NCBI RefSeq assembly: GCF_023634845.1
Contig: NZ_JAMLJL010000013.1
Coordinates: forward strand, 48,403 to 112,402
Origin: Flavobacterium amniphilum
GTDB lineage: Bacteria; Bacteroidota; Bacteroidia; Flavobacteriales; Flavobacteriaceae
Direction: 5' to 3'
Length of the DNA stretch: 64,000 bases
This document shows, piece after piece, positions 18,842-26,313 of this stretch (position 1 is its first letter; every line of letters starts with the position of its first letter). Both the position numbers and the translations under genes were made by a program. The notes beneath the pieces are model-generated. The model saw only the letters and a program-made list of their open reading frames with translations, ran no database searches and was not told the DNA's origin.

Positions 18842-19657
18842 TTAAATCACGTAATTCAGTGCTTCCGGGAATTCACTTTTTTGCTTTATTTCAATTTCAC
18901 TTTTATGATACACAAGCGAACTTTGTGGAACCGAATGGGTTAACCAGACATTACCGCCGATCACCGAATTTTCACCAATTGTGGTATTCCCTCCCAGAAT
19001 TGTGGCATTGGCATAAATCGTCACATTACTTTCAATGGTAGGATGGCGTTTCACCGAAACATTGTCTTTTGAAACAGACAGGGCACCTAACGTAACACCT
19101 TGGTAAATCTTTACATTGTTCCCGATTTTTGCCGTTTCACCAATTACGATTCCGGTTCCGTGGTCGATGAAGAAATTCTCACCTATTTCGGCACCCGGAT
19201 GAATATCAATTCCGGTACGGCCATGTACATATTCTGATATTACTCTTGGGATTGTTGGAATATTCAGTTTCCAAAACACATTGGCTATTCTATAAGCCGT
19301 GATGGCAAAAAATCCCGGATAAGCAATCAGTACTTCTTCTTTCGATTTGGCCGCCGGGTCAAAATTGACGATAGTTTCCAAATCGTTGGACAACACATAA
19401 TGCAAAGATTCGATCTGATCGAAAAAATAATTGGAATACACCACAATCTGATTGGTATCATCCGTTATTTTGGCCAAAATATCCTGAAGTTTTAACTGAA
19501 TCAGTTTTTCCCTGTTCTGAAAAAAACGATAGCTGTTGTATTCCTGGTTGATATCGAATAACCAGTTAAAAAGTTCGTCAACCCAGTTTTCGATCTGGAT
19601 TTTATTGATTGGACTCTTCGCCCGCTCTTGATTTCTGGAATATATTGTGTATGACAT
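18842..19657 (-). CDS. cysE: Serine O-acetyltransferase
   Basis: Makes O-acetylserine, the carbon acceptor for sulfide. The protein has 271 residues. The helical N-terminal region (about 1-130) is followed by a left-handed beta-helix of hexapeptide repeats, with GRTGIDIHPGAEIGENFFID, HGTGIVIGETAKIGNNVKI and YQGVTLGALS. The catalytic His/Asp region is typical. The end (IEIKQKSEFPEALNYVI) lacks the usual CysE C-terminal tail that inserts into cysteine synthase. It starts two bases after cysN ends. Confidence 0.94.
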   Translation of the reverse strand: MSYTIYSRNQERAKSPINKIQIENWVDELFNWLFDINQEYNSYRFFQNREKLIQLKLQDILAKITDDTNQIVVYSNYFFDQIESLHYVLSNDLETIVNFDPAAKSKEEVLIAYPGFFAITAYRIANVFWKLNIPTIPRVISEYVHGRTGIDIHPGAEIGENFFIDHGTGIVIGETAKIGNNVKIYQGVTLGALSVSKDNVSVKRHPTIESNVTIYANATILGGNTTIGENSVIGGNVWLTHSVPQSSLVYHKSEIEIKQKSEFPEALNYVI

Positions 19658-19659
19658 GA

Positions 19660-20892
19660 TTATAAAAACATTAAAGCTCCAACAGTAGTATAACTTGTTT
19701 CATCGATCAGGATGGCATTTCCTGATTTAGGATTTTTACCAAAGGCATCGTAAAACAATGGCTGATTGGTTTTCAGGCTGATTTGTGCGATGTCATTCAA
19801 TCCTATTTCCGTCTCTTTTGTAAATTCCCAGTCGTTCACGTTCCATTTCTGGTCAACCGACTGGATTTTTACCCGTACATTTTTGAACCGGTGTTGCAGC
19901 AGATAGGTTTTTCCTAATTGGAAAGGCTGCGTATCCAACCATGAAACCCATGATTTGATTTCATTCGATTCTATTGGCAATTCACCAGACAATACAATGC
20001 TGTCACCACGGCTAATGTCCACATCCTTTTCAAAATGCAATACCACATTATCACCGGCTGATGCTGCTGTAACTACCTCAAGATTGCGTTCTATTTTTAC
20101 AATTTTAGTTTCGATTCTGGCCGGAAGAATAGTAACCGCATCTCCCACTTTATACGTTCCGCTCAATACCAAACCGGCATATCCTCTGTAATCATGGTTT
20201 TCCTCATCTTTTGGACGGATGACCCATTGTACCTGAAAGCGTGATTCTAATTTGGACGTTGTGGCCAATTCGATAGACTCTAATGTTTCCAATAAGGCTT
20301 TCCCTTTGTACCATGGCGTGTTTTCTGATTTTCTCACAATATTATCACCTACCAAAGCACTCACCGGAATGTAAATCACCTCATCATAATTCAGTTCTTT
20401 TTTGATCGCTTCAAAATCGGATTGAATCTCATTGAACGTATTCTCCGAATAATTCAGTAAATCAATTTTATTCACCGCAATGATCGCTTTTTTGATTCCC
20501 ATTAATGAACCTACACTGGCATGACGTTTGGTTTGTTCGGTAATTCCTTTCCGGGCATCCACTAAAATGATGATCAGATCAGAATTGGACGCACCGGTAA
20601 TCATGTTTCTTGTATATTGCTCATGTCCGGGGGCATCGGCAATAATGAATTTTCTTTTCTTGGTCGAAAAATATTTATACGCCACATCGATGGTAATCCC
20701 TTGCTCACGTTCGGCTCTTAATCCATCAGTGATTAATGACAAATCGATGTCTACTCCTTCCTGTTTGGTTTGTTTTTGTAAAACACCTAATTGGTCTGTA
20801 TGTATGCTGTCGGAATCGTAAAGTAACCGTCCTATCAAAGTACTTTTACCGTCATCTACGTTTCCTGCTGTTATAAATCGTAATGTATTCAT
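19660..20892 (-). CDS. cysN: Sulfate adenylyltransferase subunit 1 (GTPase)
   Basis: GTPase subunit that drives sulfate adenylylation to APS with CysD. The 410-residue protein has the P-loop GNVDDGKST, the switch motif DAPGHEQYTRNM and the guanine motif VNKIDL. EF-Tu-like beta-barrel domains 2 and 3 follow (about residues 220-410). There is no C-terminal APS kinase (CysC) extension and no cysC nearby, consistent with direct reduction of APS by the CysH encoded upstream. It lies 23 bases after cysD. Confidence 0.96.
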   Translation of the reverse strand: MNTLRFITAGNVDDGKSTLIGRLLYDSDSIHTDQLGVLQKQTKQEGVDIDLSLITDGLRAEREQGITIDVAYKYFSTKKRKFIIADAPGHEQYTRNMITGASNSDLIIILVDARKGITEQTKRHASVGSLMGIKKAIIAVNKIDLLNYSENTFNEIQSDFEAIKKELNYDEVIYIPVSALVGDNIVRKSENTPWYKGKALLETLESIELATTSKLESRFQVQWVIRPKDEENHDYRGYAGLVLSGTYKVGDAVTILPARIETKIVKIERNLEVVTAASAGDNVVLHFEKDVDISRGDSIVLSGELPIESNEIKSWVSWLDTQPFQLGKTYLLQHRFKNVRVKIQSVDQKWNVNDWEFTKETEIGLNDIAQISLKTNQPLFYDAFGKNPKSGNAILIDETSYTTVGALMFL

Positions 20893-20915
20893 CTGAGTTA
20901 TTTGTTGTCTTGTTT

Positions 20916-21821
20916 TTAAAAATACCCTTGTTTTTTTCGGTCTTCCATGGCTGCTTCCGATAATTGATCATCCAATCGGGTTTGTCCTCTTTCACTGATT
21001 CTCGTTTGCACAATATCATCGATGATATCCTGTATTGTTGATGCTTCCGAAGGAACTGCCGCTGTACAGGTCATATCTCCAACGGTTCTGTAGCGTACTT
21101 TCACGACCACAACCGTATCATTTTCCTGTGGCAGGATAAACTGTGAAGTCGCTACTAATTTATCCTGATGCACTATACACTGTCTTTCATGGGCAAAATA
21201 CAGACTCGGCAATTCGATGTTGTATTTTTGGATATAGTTCCACACATCTAATTCGGTCCAGTTACTAATCGGGAACACACGAACGTTATGGCCTTTTTGC
21301 ACTTTACCGTTTAAGATATCCCATAACTCGGGACGTTGCAATTTTGGATCCCATTGCCCGAAGTCATCACGTACTGAAAAGATTCGCTCTTTGGCTCTTG
21401 CCTTTTCTTCATCACGGCGTGCTCCACCAATACAGGCATCAAACTCGTTTTCCTGAATAGTATCCAATAAGGTGTAAGTCTGCAACGCATTACGGGATGG
21501 AAATCGTCCGGCTGTTTCTTTTAAATTGTATTTTTTTATACTATCTTCTACATTACCAACAATTAGCTTTTCTCCAATCTGATTCACCAGTTTATCCCTG
21601 AATTCAATTGCTTCCGGGAAATTGTGCCCGGTATCGATGTGCACTAACGGAAACGGAAATTTCCCCGGACGGAATGCCTTCAATGCTAAATGCACCAACA
21701 CAATCGAATCTTTTCCGCCTGAAAATAACAAGGCTGGCTTTTCAAACTGGGCCGCAGTTTCACGAAGGATATAAATCGCTTCGTTTTCTAATTGTTCTAA
21801 ATAATTATTTGATATTGACAT
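20916..21821 (-). CDS. cysD: Sulfate adenylyltransferase subunit 2
   Basis: PP-loop ATP pyrophosphatase subunit that forms APS from sulfate and ATP with CysN. The 301-residue protein has the PP motif LFSGGKDSIVLVHLA near residue 30, plus GGARRDEEKARAKERIFS and the C-terminal GQTRLDDQLSEAAMEDRKKQGYF region typical of CysD (quoted in part). It lies 27 bases after cysH in the operon. Confidence 0.96.
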   Translation of the reverse strand: MSISNNYLEQLENEAIYILRETAAQFEKPALLFSGGKDSIVLVHLALKAFRPGKFPFPLVHIDTGHNFPEAIEFRDKLVNQIGEKLIVGNVEDSIKKYNLKETAGRFPSRNALQTYTLLDTIQENEFDACIGGARRDEEKARAKERIFSVRDDFGQWDPKLQRPELWDILNGKVQKGHNVRVFPISNWTELDVWNYIQKYNIELPSLYFAHERQCIVHQDKLVATSQFILPQENDTVVVVKVRYRTVGDMTCTAAVPSEASTIQDIIDDIVQTRISERGQTRLDDQLSEAAMEDRKKQGYF

Positions 21822-21848
21822 ACTTTGTTTTTTGTTATGTTGTAATTT

Positions 21849-22544
21849 TTATTGATGTAATCCACATTCTTTTTTTGACTGATCTTCCCACCACCATCTT
21901 CCGGCTCTGAAATCTTCTCCTTTTTTCACCGCTCTGGTACAGGGTGCACAGCCTATACTGATAAAATTCTGATCGTGTAAGGTATTGTAAGGCACTCCGT
22001 TTCGCTTTAAATAATGAACCACATCATCGGTCGACCAATGTAAAAGTGGGTTGTATTTATACAATTGATATTGCTCATCCCACTGAATAATCTCCAAATT
22101 GTTACGGTTATCCGATTGTTGTGCCCTTAAACCCGTGATCCATACTTTTGCTCCTTTTACTGCTTTTTGGAGCGGAATCACTTTCCGGATATGGCAGCAT
22201 TCTTTCCGCAACTCAACCGAATTATAAAAACCGTTGATACCATTCTTGTTCACATAGGTTTCCAGTTCATCGGTATCCGGATAATAAACCCGTATGGGCT
22301 GATTGTACTGCAATAATGTTTTATCCCAAACGGCATAGGTTTCGGGAAACAACCGACCGGTATCCAATGTGAATGCCTCAATGTTTTTTAATTTCTGGCC
22401 AAAAACCCCATGACTGATTACCTGGTCTTCAATTCCGAAACTGGTCGAGAATACAATTTTACCTTCTGTATTTTCAGACAGAAAGCGCAATCCTTCTTCC
22501 GGATTTTCTATTTGTGATAATTGATTTAAAAAATTACTATTCAT
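21849..22544 (-). CDS. cysH: APS reductase (adenylylsulfate reductase, thioredoxin/4Fe-4S type)
   Basis: Reduces adenylylsulfate to sulfite. The protein has 231 residues with an N-terminal PAPS-reductase fold (VFSTSFGIEDQVI). A CC pair in RKECCHIRKV and a CxxC in GCAPCTRAV together give the four-Cys [4Fe-4S] set found in APS-specific reductases. The C-terminal KKECGLHQ carries the catalytic Cys. The absence of an APS kinase agrees with APS as substrate. It is the first large gene of the operon, after two tandem leader/terminator units. Its ATG overlaps the stop of a 32-codon ORF by the ATGA arrangement. Confidence 0.95.
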   Translation of the reverse strand: MNSNFLNQLSQIENPEEGLRFLSENTEGKIVFSTSFGIEDQVISHGVFGQKLKNIEAFTLDTGRLFPETYAVWDKTLLQYNQPIRVYYPDTDELETYVNKNGINGFYNSVELRKECCHIRKVIPLQKAVKGAKVWITGLRAQQSDNRNNLEIIQWDEQYQLYKYNPLLHWSTDDVVHYLKRNGVPYNTLHDQNFISIGCAPCTRAVKKGEDFRAGRWWWEDQSKKECGLHQ

Positions 22545-22639
22545 ATGCAGGTAATATTTGCTTTTAATTGGTCATATGCAATCTCCTTATTTTCATTCGT
22601 ATTTGTTTTCAACAAACCCGTTGTTAGTGTCGATTTCAT
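22541..22639 (-). CDS. Small ORF overlapping the cysH start
   Basis: A 32-codon ORF beginning MKSTLTTGLLKTNTNENKEI and ending ITCI. Its TGA overlaps the cysH ATG in an ATGA arrangement. It starts after the last leader terminator, so it is only transcribed when attenuation is relieved. It may be a real micro-protein or a translational coupling device for cysH. I do not recognise it, and it has no Cys-codon run. Confidence 0.5.
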   Translation of the reverse strand: MKSTLTTGLLKTNTNENKEIAYDQLKANITCI

Positions 22640-22657
22640 TTGTTTTTGTTTGTTGTG

Positions 22658-22698
22658 TAAAAAAAAAGTCCTTTTGGATCTATTACCAAAAGGACTTT
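22658..22698 (-). terminator. Second attenuator terminator before cysH
   Basis: On the minus strand a 13-bp stem, AAAGTCCTTTTGG with CCAAAAGGACTTT, is followed by nine T. Upstream, TAAAAGACTT, which begins at the stop codon of the Cys-rich leader (22728-22814), can pair with AAGTCCTTTT with one bulged C. This would form an antiterminator. Confidence 0.85.
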
Positions 22699-22727
22699 AC
22701 AGTTGAACTATAACTAAATTAAGTCTT

Positions 22728-22814
22728 TTACATACGGCAATAGAGAATCCGGGCGCTTTTACAGCACTTGTAGCAACAGCAAACTGACATTGTATTTGTA
22801 ATTTTAGTTGACAT
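22728..22814 (-). CDS. Cys-rich leader peptide (second leader of the cysH operon)
   Basis: A 28-codon ORF beginning MSTKITNTMSVCCCYKCCK and ending ILYCRM, with six Cys codons (TGC TGT TGC, TGC TGT, TGC). Five fall in a seven-codon stretch. It lies between the first leader terminator (22848-22875) and a second terminator (22658-22698). A longer open frame upstream exists but would read through the first terminator. It is probably a cysteine-sensing attenuator peptide. The candidate antiterminator strand begins at its stop codon. Confidence 0.8.
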   Translation of the reverse strand: MSTKITNTMSVCCCYKCCKSARILYCRM

Positions 22815-22847
22815 TTGTAATTTCTCTTTTGTACTTATTTTTTTAAA

Positions 22848-22875
22848 TAAAAAAACCCCTGCTTTCGGCAGAGGT
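22848..22875 (-). terminator. First attenuator terminator of the cysH operon
   Basis: On the minus strand ACCTCTGC, a CGAAA loop and GCAGGGGT are followed by a T run. CCTCTGC is also complementary to GCAGAGG at 22915-22921 inside the first leader ORF. Confidence 0.85.
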
Positions 22876-22900
22876 CTCAGATATGTATTGTTGTTCAAAT

Positions 22901-22969
22901 TTATGCAATACCAGCCTCTGCGGAAGTCTTCCACATAAAACAACAAGTATTGCAAATAGTCTGATTCAT
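22901..22969 (-). CDS. Cys/Met leader peptide (first leader of the cysH operon)
   Basis: A 22-codon ORF beginning MNQTICNTCCFMWKTSAEAG. It holds Cys codons at 6, 9 and 10 and a Met codon at 12, about 14 bases from the expected transcription start. The SAE codons carry GCAGAGG, complementary to the terminator at 22848-22875. The Met codon lies 12 bases before GCAGAGG, the same distance as the third Met codon in the metX and metB leaders. This suggests it responds to cysteine and perhaps also methionine supply. Confidence 0.78.
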   Translation of the reverse strand: MNQTICNTCCFMWKTSAEAGIA

Positions 22970-22989
22970 TTTTCTCTTAATTTCTTCTG

Positions 22990-23039
22990 CAAATGTAGAT
23001 TAATTTTCTTTAAACACAAATTTAAAAGATTATTTTTCT
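22990..23039 (-). promoter_or_regulatory. cysH operon promoter with paired 13-bp sulfur elements
   Basis: The -7 box TACATTTG is at 22990-22997. Elements AGATTAATTTTCT (22997-23009) and AGATTATTTTTCT (23027-23039, plus-strand reading) have the same 30-bp spacing and offsets as at metX and metB. Confidence 0.75.
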
Positions 23040-23139
23040 GTATTTTATTATAAAAAACACTCAATTTAGTTTTTTATTCTCATTTATTCTCTTCTGATAG
23101 AATGGATTTTTACAAAAACCCAACAACCCAATTCATTTT

Positions 23140-24627
23140 TTAATCCGGAAAAACCTCATCAAAAACCTTGATAATATCTTCAATGGCTTCATTCCCGACC
23201 GAGACCCTCAAAATATCCGGACTCATTCCTTTTTCATTTAATATCCTGACACCTTCTTCTGTTTTGGTCAGATCATAATGGGCCAGATAAACATAAGGCA
23301 TCACCAGTGTAAAATCGGTACCCAGGCTTGGCCCTTTGGCCGTTTTCAACAAGTCATAATATTTTGAAATATTCTCTTTCACCTCGATAGTCAGCAATCC
23401 CGGGATTATTCCTGAATTATTGATTTTCCTGTAATTCTTCTCAGAATCATCTTCCAAAACACTCCAGACTTTCTTTACGGCTTTTTTCCGGCTCAGCACT
23501 TCAATCAGCCGTTTCGTATTTTCTGATGATTTCAAGACTCTTTTCTCATAATCACTAATCTGAAAACCCAAACGGTCTACTTCTGCTTTATAAGGCGGAA
23601 CTACAAATCTTTCAAAAATTTCTTTGTCAATTCCCGATGTTTCCGATACAATAACCGCTCCCATTAAAACGTCGCCTTTACCGCAGGCAAACTTCGACAA
23701 GCTCTCCACTGCGACATCACAATATTTTAAAATCGGCGCATTAAAAGGCGTGATTAATGTTGTATCCAAAACCAGCTTGACTTTGTATTTTTCACAAATT
23801 GCATGCAAACCAATAATATCAACACATTGGATTTTAGGATTGGAAACCACTTCCGTTATAACGACTGATACGCTGGCATGATTATCCTTCAGCCAGTCTT
23901 CCAGTTGCCCTAAATCATGAACATTAACCTGCAAATGTGTTAGCTGGCTTCTTTTTTGGATGACTTCCATCGTATCCACATAAAGCCAACCCAATTGCAC
24001 CACTACATTTTTTTCATTAGACTTTTCTGCAGAAACCAAAGCTTCACAAACCGCAAAAAAAGCATTCGCTCCGGAATTTGTCAAAATCACATTCTCAGGC
24101 TTGGCATTATAAGCATCGGATAATACCGAAATTATTGCCGTACTCCCTCCACTCACTTTAACTCTTTCCTCAACGAAAGATTCCGACAGAAATCCTATTT
24201 TTAATAATGTCGATTCTGCTTGGCGCGAACTGATAATCAACCCGGCATTACGGATAAAATCTTTTATTTGCTGTATCCGTTCATCATCATGACTGAACAG
24301 TAAAAAAACATTTCCGTCTTCTTCAATATAAACCGGCCTCTCGTTTATCAAATAAACCAAAACCTCATAAGCTTGAAGGGACGTAATGGGAAGAACAACC
24401 AGATCAGGAGAAATATCATGCAACTCTGTCACATAATCAACCAAACGTTGTACCCATTTATTTCTGAAAAACCGCGGATAACCGGATTGCATTTTCCCCA
24501 CAACCGAATCATCACCTTCTTCATAAGCAATTACATCATCCAATGTTGGCAGACTAACAGACACGGCATGCGGATTATTAAACGGAACAGCTGCACCACA
24601 AGGGATATGACAAAGATACTCGCTCAT
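23140..24627 (-). CDS. PLP-dependent Cys/Met-metabolism family enzyme, second paralogue
   Basis: A 495-residue member of the trans-sulfuration PLP family (cystathionine synthase/lyase-like), longer than the usual 380-400. A diverged N-terminal region of about 130 residues precedes the core. The PLP lysine is in VESLSKFACGKGDVLMGA. The start MSEYLCHIPCG at 24627 overlaps the metB stop by one base (TGATG), implying translational coupling. The extended layout resembles fungal-type cystathionine gamma-synthase more than the bacterial type. Its substrate (O-acetylhomoserine with cysteine or sulfide, or a lyase reaction) cannot be fixed by eye. Confidence 0.85.
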   Translation of the reverse strand: MSEYLCHIPCGAAVPFNNPHAVSVSLPTLDDVIAYEEGDDSVVGKMQSGYPRFFRNKWVQRLVDYVTELHDISPDLVVLPITSLQAYEVLVYLINERPVYIEEDGNVFLLFSHDDERIQQIKDFIRNAGLIISSRQAESTLLKIGFLSESFVEERVKVSGGSTAIISVLSDAYNAKPENVILTNSGANAFFAVCEALVSAEKSNEKNVVVQLGWLYVDTMEVIQKRSQLTHLQVNVHDLGQLEDWLKDNHASVSVVITEVVSNPKIQCVDIIGLHAICEKYKVKLVLDTTLITPFNAPILKYCDVAVESLSKFACGKGDVLMGAVIVSETSGIDKEIFERFVVPPYKAEVDRLGFQISDYEKRVLKSSENTKRLIEVLSRKKAVKKVWSVLEDDSEKNYRKINNSGIIPGLLTIEVKENISKYYDLLKTAKGPSLGTDFTLVMPYVYLAHYDLTKTEEGVRILNEKGMSPDILRVSVGNEAIEDIIKVFDEVFPD

Positions 24628-25799
24628 CAATTCACACATTTCAAAGCCACCGCCTGAATTGCCTGCTTTAAGTCCTGAATCAAATCTTCAGTATCTTCCA
24701 AGCCAACAGAAATACGCACAGTTGCTTTCGTTAAACCAATTTTCTTCAAATCTTCTTCTGAATAGGTTGCATGGCTCATCCTCGCCGGAATTTCCAAACG
24801 GGAATCAGCTGTACCAAACGATACTTTTTCACCGAAAAGCTTCGAATTTTTAATCAAAGCTTCAGCCAATTCTTCGCTTTCCAGTTGCACAGTCAACACA
24901 GACGGAACAATTTTCATCTGTTTTTTAACCAATTCATATTGCGGATGGGAAGGCAATCCCGGGAATTTAACATCTATAACTTCTGGAATTTCCAATAAAT
25001 AGTTCGCTAAACGCAGGGCACTTTGTTCCTGTGTTTTCATTCTGTACACCAATGTTGGTAAACCCAATGACACCAGAAAAACATCAAACGGACTTTGGGC
25101 TCTTCCCTGTGCGTTTGAAAAATAACCAAGCTTCTCAGCCCATTCCGGCGTTTTGGCCACAATGGCTCCTGCAACCACACTTCCATGTCCTGATATAAAT
25201 TTAGTAGCCGAGAATAAAGAAAAATCAGCACCTAAATCCAAAGGACGTTGCGAAGCAAAAGTCGCCATACTGTTATCAACCGCAAAAAGTGAATTATATT
25301 TTTTCACCAGTTTTCCAATACTTTCAAGATCAATAATCTTCAAACCCGGATTAGTTGGTGATTCACACAAAACCAATCGTATGCTATTCTTATTCAATAT
25401 TTTTTCAACCTCATCCTCATCGGTAAAATCAGCATAAAATGTCTGAATGTTATTCTTCTCAAACAACACATTCAGTAAACGGTAAGTCCCTCCATAACAA
25501 TCTTTCTCCACCAAAACCAAATCACCCGATTTCAAAACTGTTTCAAACAACAATGAAATAGCCGCAATGCCTGTGTTCGTACACACACATCCTGCTCCGT
25601 TCTCAGCCTGGGTGAAAATTTCCTCCAAAGCATTTCTGGTTGGGTTATCAGTCCGGGAATAATCATACACTTTATCACAACCCAATTGACGTTTCAAATC
25701 AAAAGTCGCCGTGTTGTAAATAGGCAGATGTGTCGCACCGTATGCATCAATGGTGTTGCAGTGTTGCGTGATGTTTGCTAATAATGTTTCCAGTTGCAT
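24627..25799 (-). CDS. metB: Cystathionine gamma-synthase / trans-sulfuration PLP enzyme
   Basis: Joins cysteine (or sulfide) to acetylated homoserine in methionine synthesis. The 390-residue protein has YDYSRTDNPTRNALE, the Asp-containing FAVDNSMATFASQRPLDLGA and the PLP lysine in FSATKFISGHGSVVAGA. Length and motifs fit the CGS/CGL/MGL family; CGS is preferred because MetX is in the window and the gene has a Met-codon attenuator. It is the first gene of a two-gene operon, with the Met-rich leader at 25874-25951 upstream. Confidence 0.9.
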   Translation of the reverse strand: MQLETLLANITQHCNTIDAYGATHLPIYNTATFDLKRQLGCDKVYDYSRTDNPTRNALEEIFTQAENGAGCVCTNTGIAAISLLFETVLKSGDLVLVEKDCYGGTYRLLNVLFEKNNIQTFYADFTDEDEVEKILNKNSIRLVLCESPTNPGLKIIDLESIGKLVKKYNSLFAVDNSMATFASQRPLDLGADFSLFSATKFISGHGSVVAGAIVAKTPEWAEKLGYFSNAQGRAQSPFDVFLVSLGLPTLVYRMKTQEQSALRLANYLLEIPEVIDVKFPGLPSHPQYELVKKQMKIVPSVLTVQLESEELAEALIKNSKLFGEKVSFGTADSRLEIPARMSHATYSEEDLKKIGLTKATVRISVGLEDTEDLIQDLKQAIQAVALKCVN

Positions 25800-25822
25800 T
25801 GTTGTGTTGTTTTAGGTATTGT

Positions 25823-25851
25823 TAAAAAAAAACCTCTGCAAAAGCAGAGGT
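25823..25851 (-). terminator. Attenuator terminator of the metB leader
   Basis: On the minus strand ACCTCTGC, a TTTT loop and GCAGAGGT are followed by nine T. The CCTCTGC arm can pair with GCAGAGG at 25888-25894 within the leader ORF. Confidence 0.9.
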
Positions 25852-25873
25852 GACTATTTATGTTTTCTTCAAT

Positions 25874-25951
25874 TTATGAAATAGCGTCCTCTGCGGAATT
25901 CCTCCACATCATCATATACGCCATCATCTTTTTGAATGTTGTTTTCATCAT
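25874..25951 (-). CDS. Met-rich leader peptide of the metB operon
   Basis: A 25-codon ORF with seven Met codons, beginning MMKTTFKKMMAYMMMWRNSA and ending EDAIS. A run of three ATG codons (25907-25915) lies 12 bases before GCAGAGG, which overlaps the SAE codons and is complementary to the terminator 5' arm. A ribosome waiting for charged Met-tRNA at the ATG run would leave GCAGAGG free for the antiterminator. A ribosome reaching the stop would cover it and allow termination. ATG at 25951 or 25948 may start it. Confidence 0.85.
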   Translation of the reverse strand: MMKTTFKKMMAYMMMWRNSAEDAIS

Positions 25952-25967
25952 TATTATTTCGACAAGG

Positions 25968-26017
25968 CAAAATTAGAAATATTTTCTTTTTAAAAAAGAT
26001 ATATAGATTATTTTTCT
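25968..26017 (-). promoter_or_regulatory. metB promoter with paired 13-bp sulfur elements
   Basis: The -7 box TAATTTTG is at 25968-25975. The elements are AGAAATATTTTCT (25975-25987, a near-perfect palindrome) and AGATTATTTTTCT (26005-26017), 30 bp apart as at metX and cysH. Confidence 0.75.
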
Positions 26018-26151
26018 ATTTTTTGTTATTCAAATCAATTTAATCGGAATTAATTTCTAAAATTTTACTTTTAAACAAATTATAATTCAGCAGAAACAGG
26101 TATTTACCGACTTAAATTTCAGCCGTTTAGAAAAAATAAAGTTAATATTGA

Positions 26152-26181
26152 TTTGCAATTCAAAATCCTTTCATACATTTG
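26152..26181 (+). promoter_or_regulatory. metK promoter
   Basis: TTTG (26152-26155), an 18-base gap and TACATTTG (26174-26181) match the Bacteroidota -33/-7 arrangement. The start of transcription would fall just before the riboswitch. Confidence 0.7.
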
Positions 26182-26193
26182 CACTCGAAAATC

Positions 26194-26268
26194 AAGAGGA
26201 AAAATTTGAACTGATTGCAACCTCATTAAAAAAATGCTAAAGCAGTAAACACTACTCTTTAGGCAATC
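26194..26268 (+). promoter_or_regulatory. Probable SAM-II riboswitch upstream of metK
   Basis: The order of parts fits the SAM-II pseudoknot. P1 is GAGG (26196-26199) with CCTC (26221-26224), enclosing AATTTGAACTGATTGCAA, which resembles the family loop sequence AUUUAACC...UUGCAA. A linker leads to the conserved ATGCTAAAG, then CAGT (26243-26246), which pairs with ACTG (26210-26213) in the loop. An alternative hairpin TGCTAAAG with CTTTAGGCA (26257-26265) would break the pseudoknot and may be the switching partner. P1 is short, so the call needs covariance support. Confidence 0.68.
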
Positions 26269-26313
26269 CCTGCAATTATTTCCTCACTTATTAAATTTAA
26301 AAAATAAATTTTT

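Noticed and set aside
22728..22955. A 75-codon frame covering both cysH leaders
   Set aside because: It reads through the first terminator and begins out of frame with the first leader ORF. Only its last 28 codons, after an internal ATG, form the Cys-rich leader.
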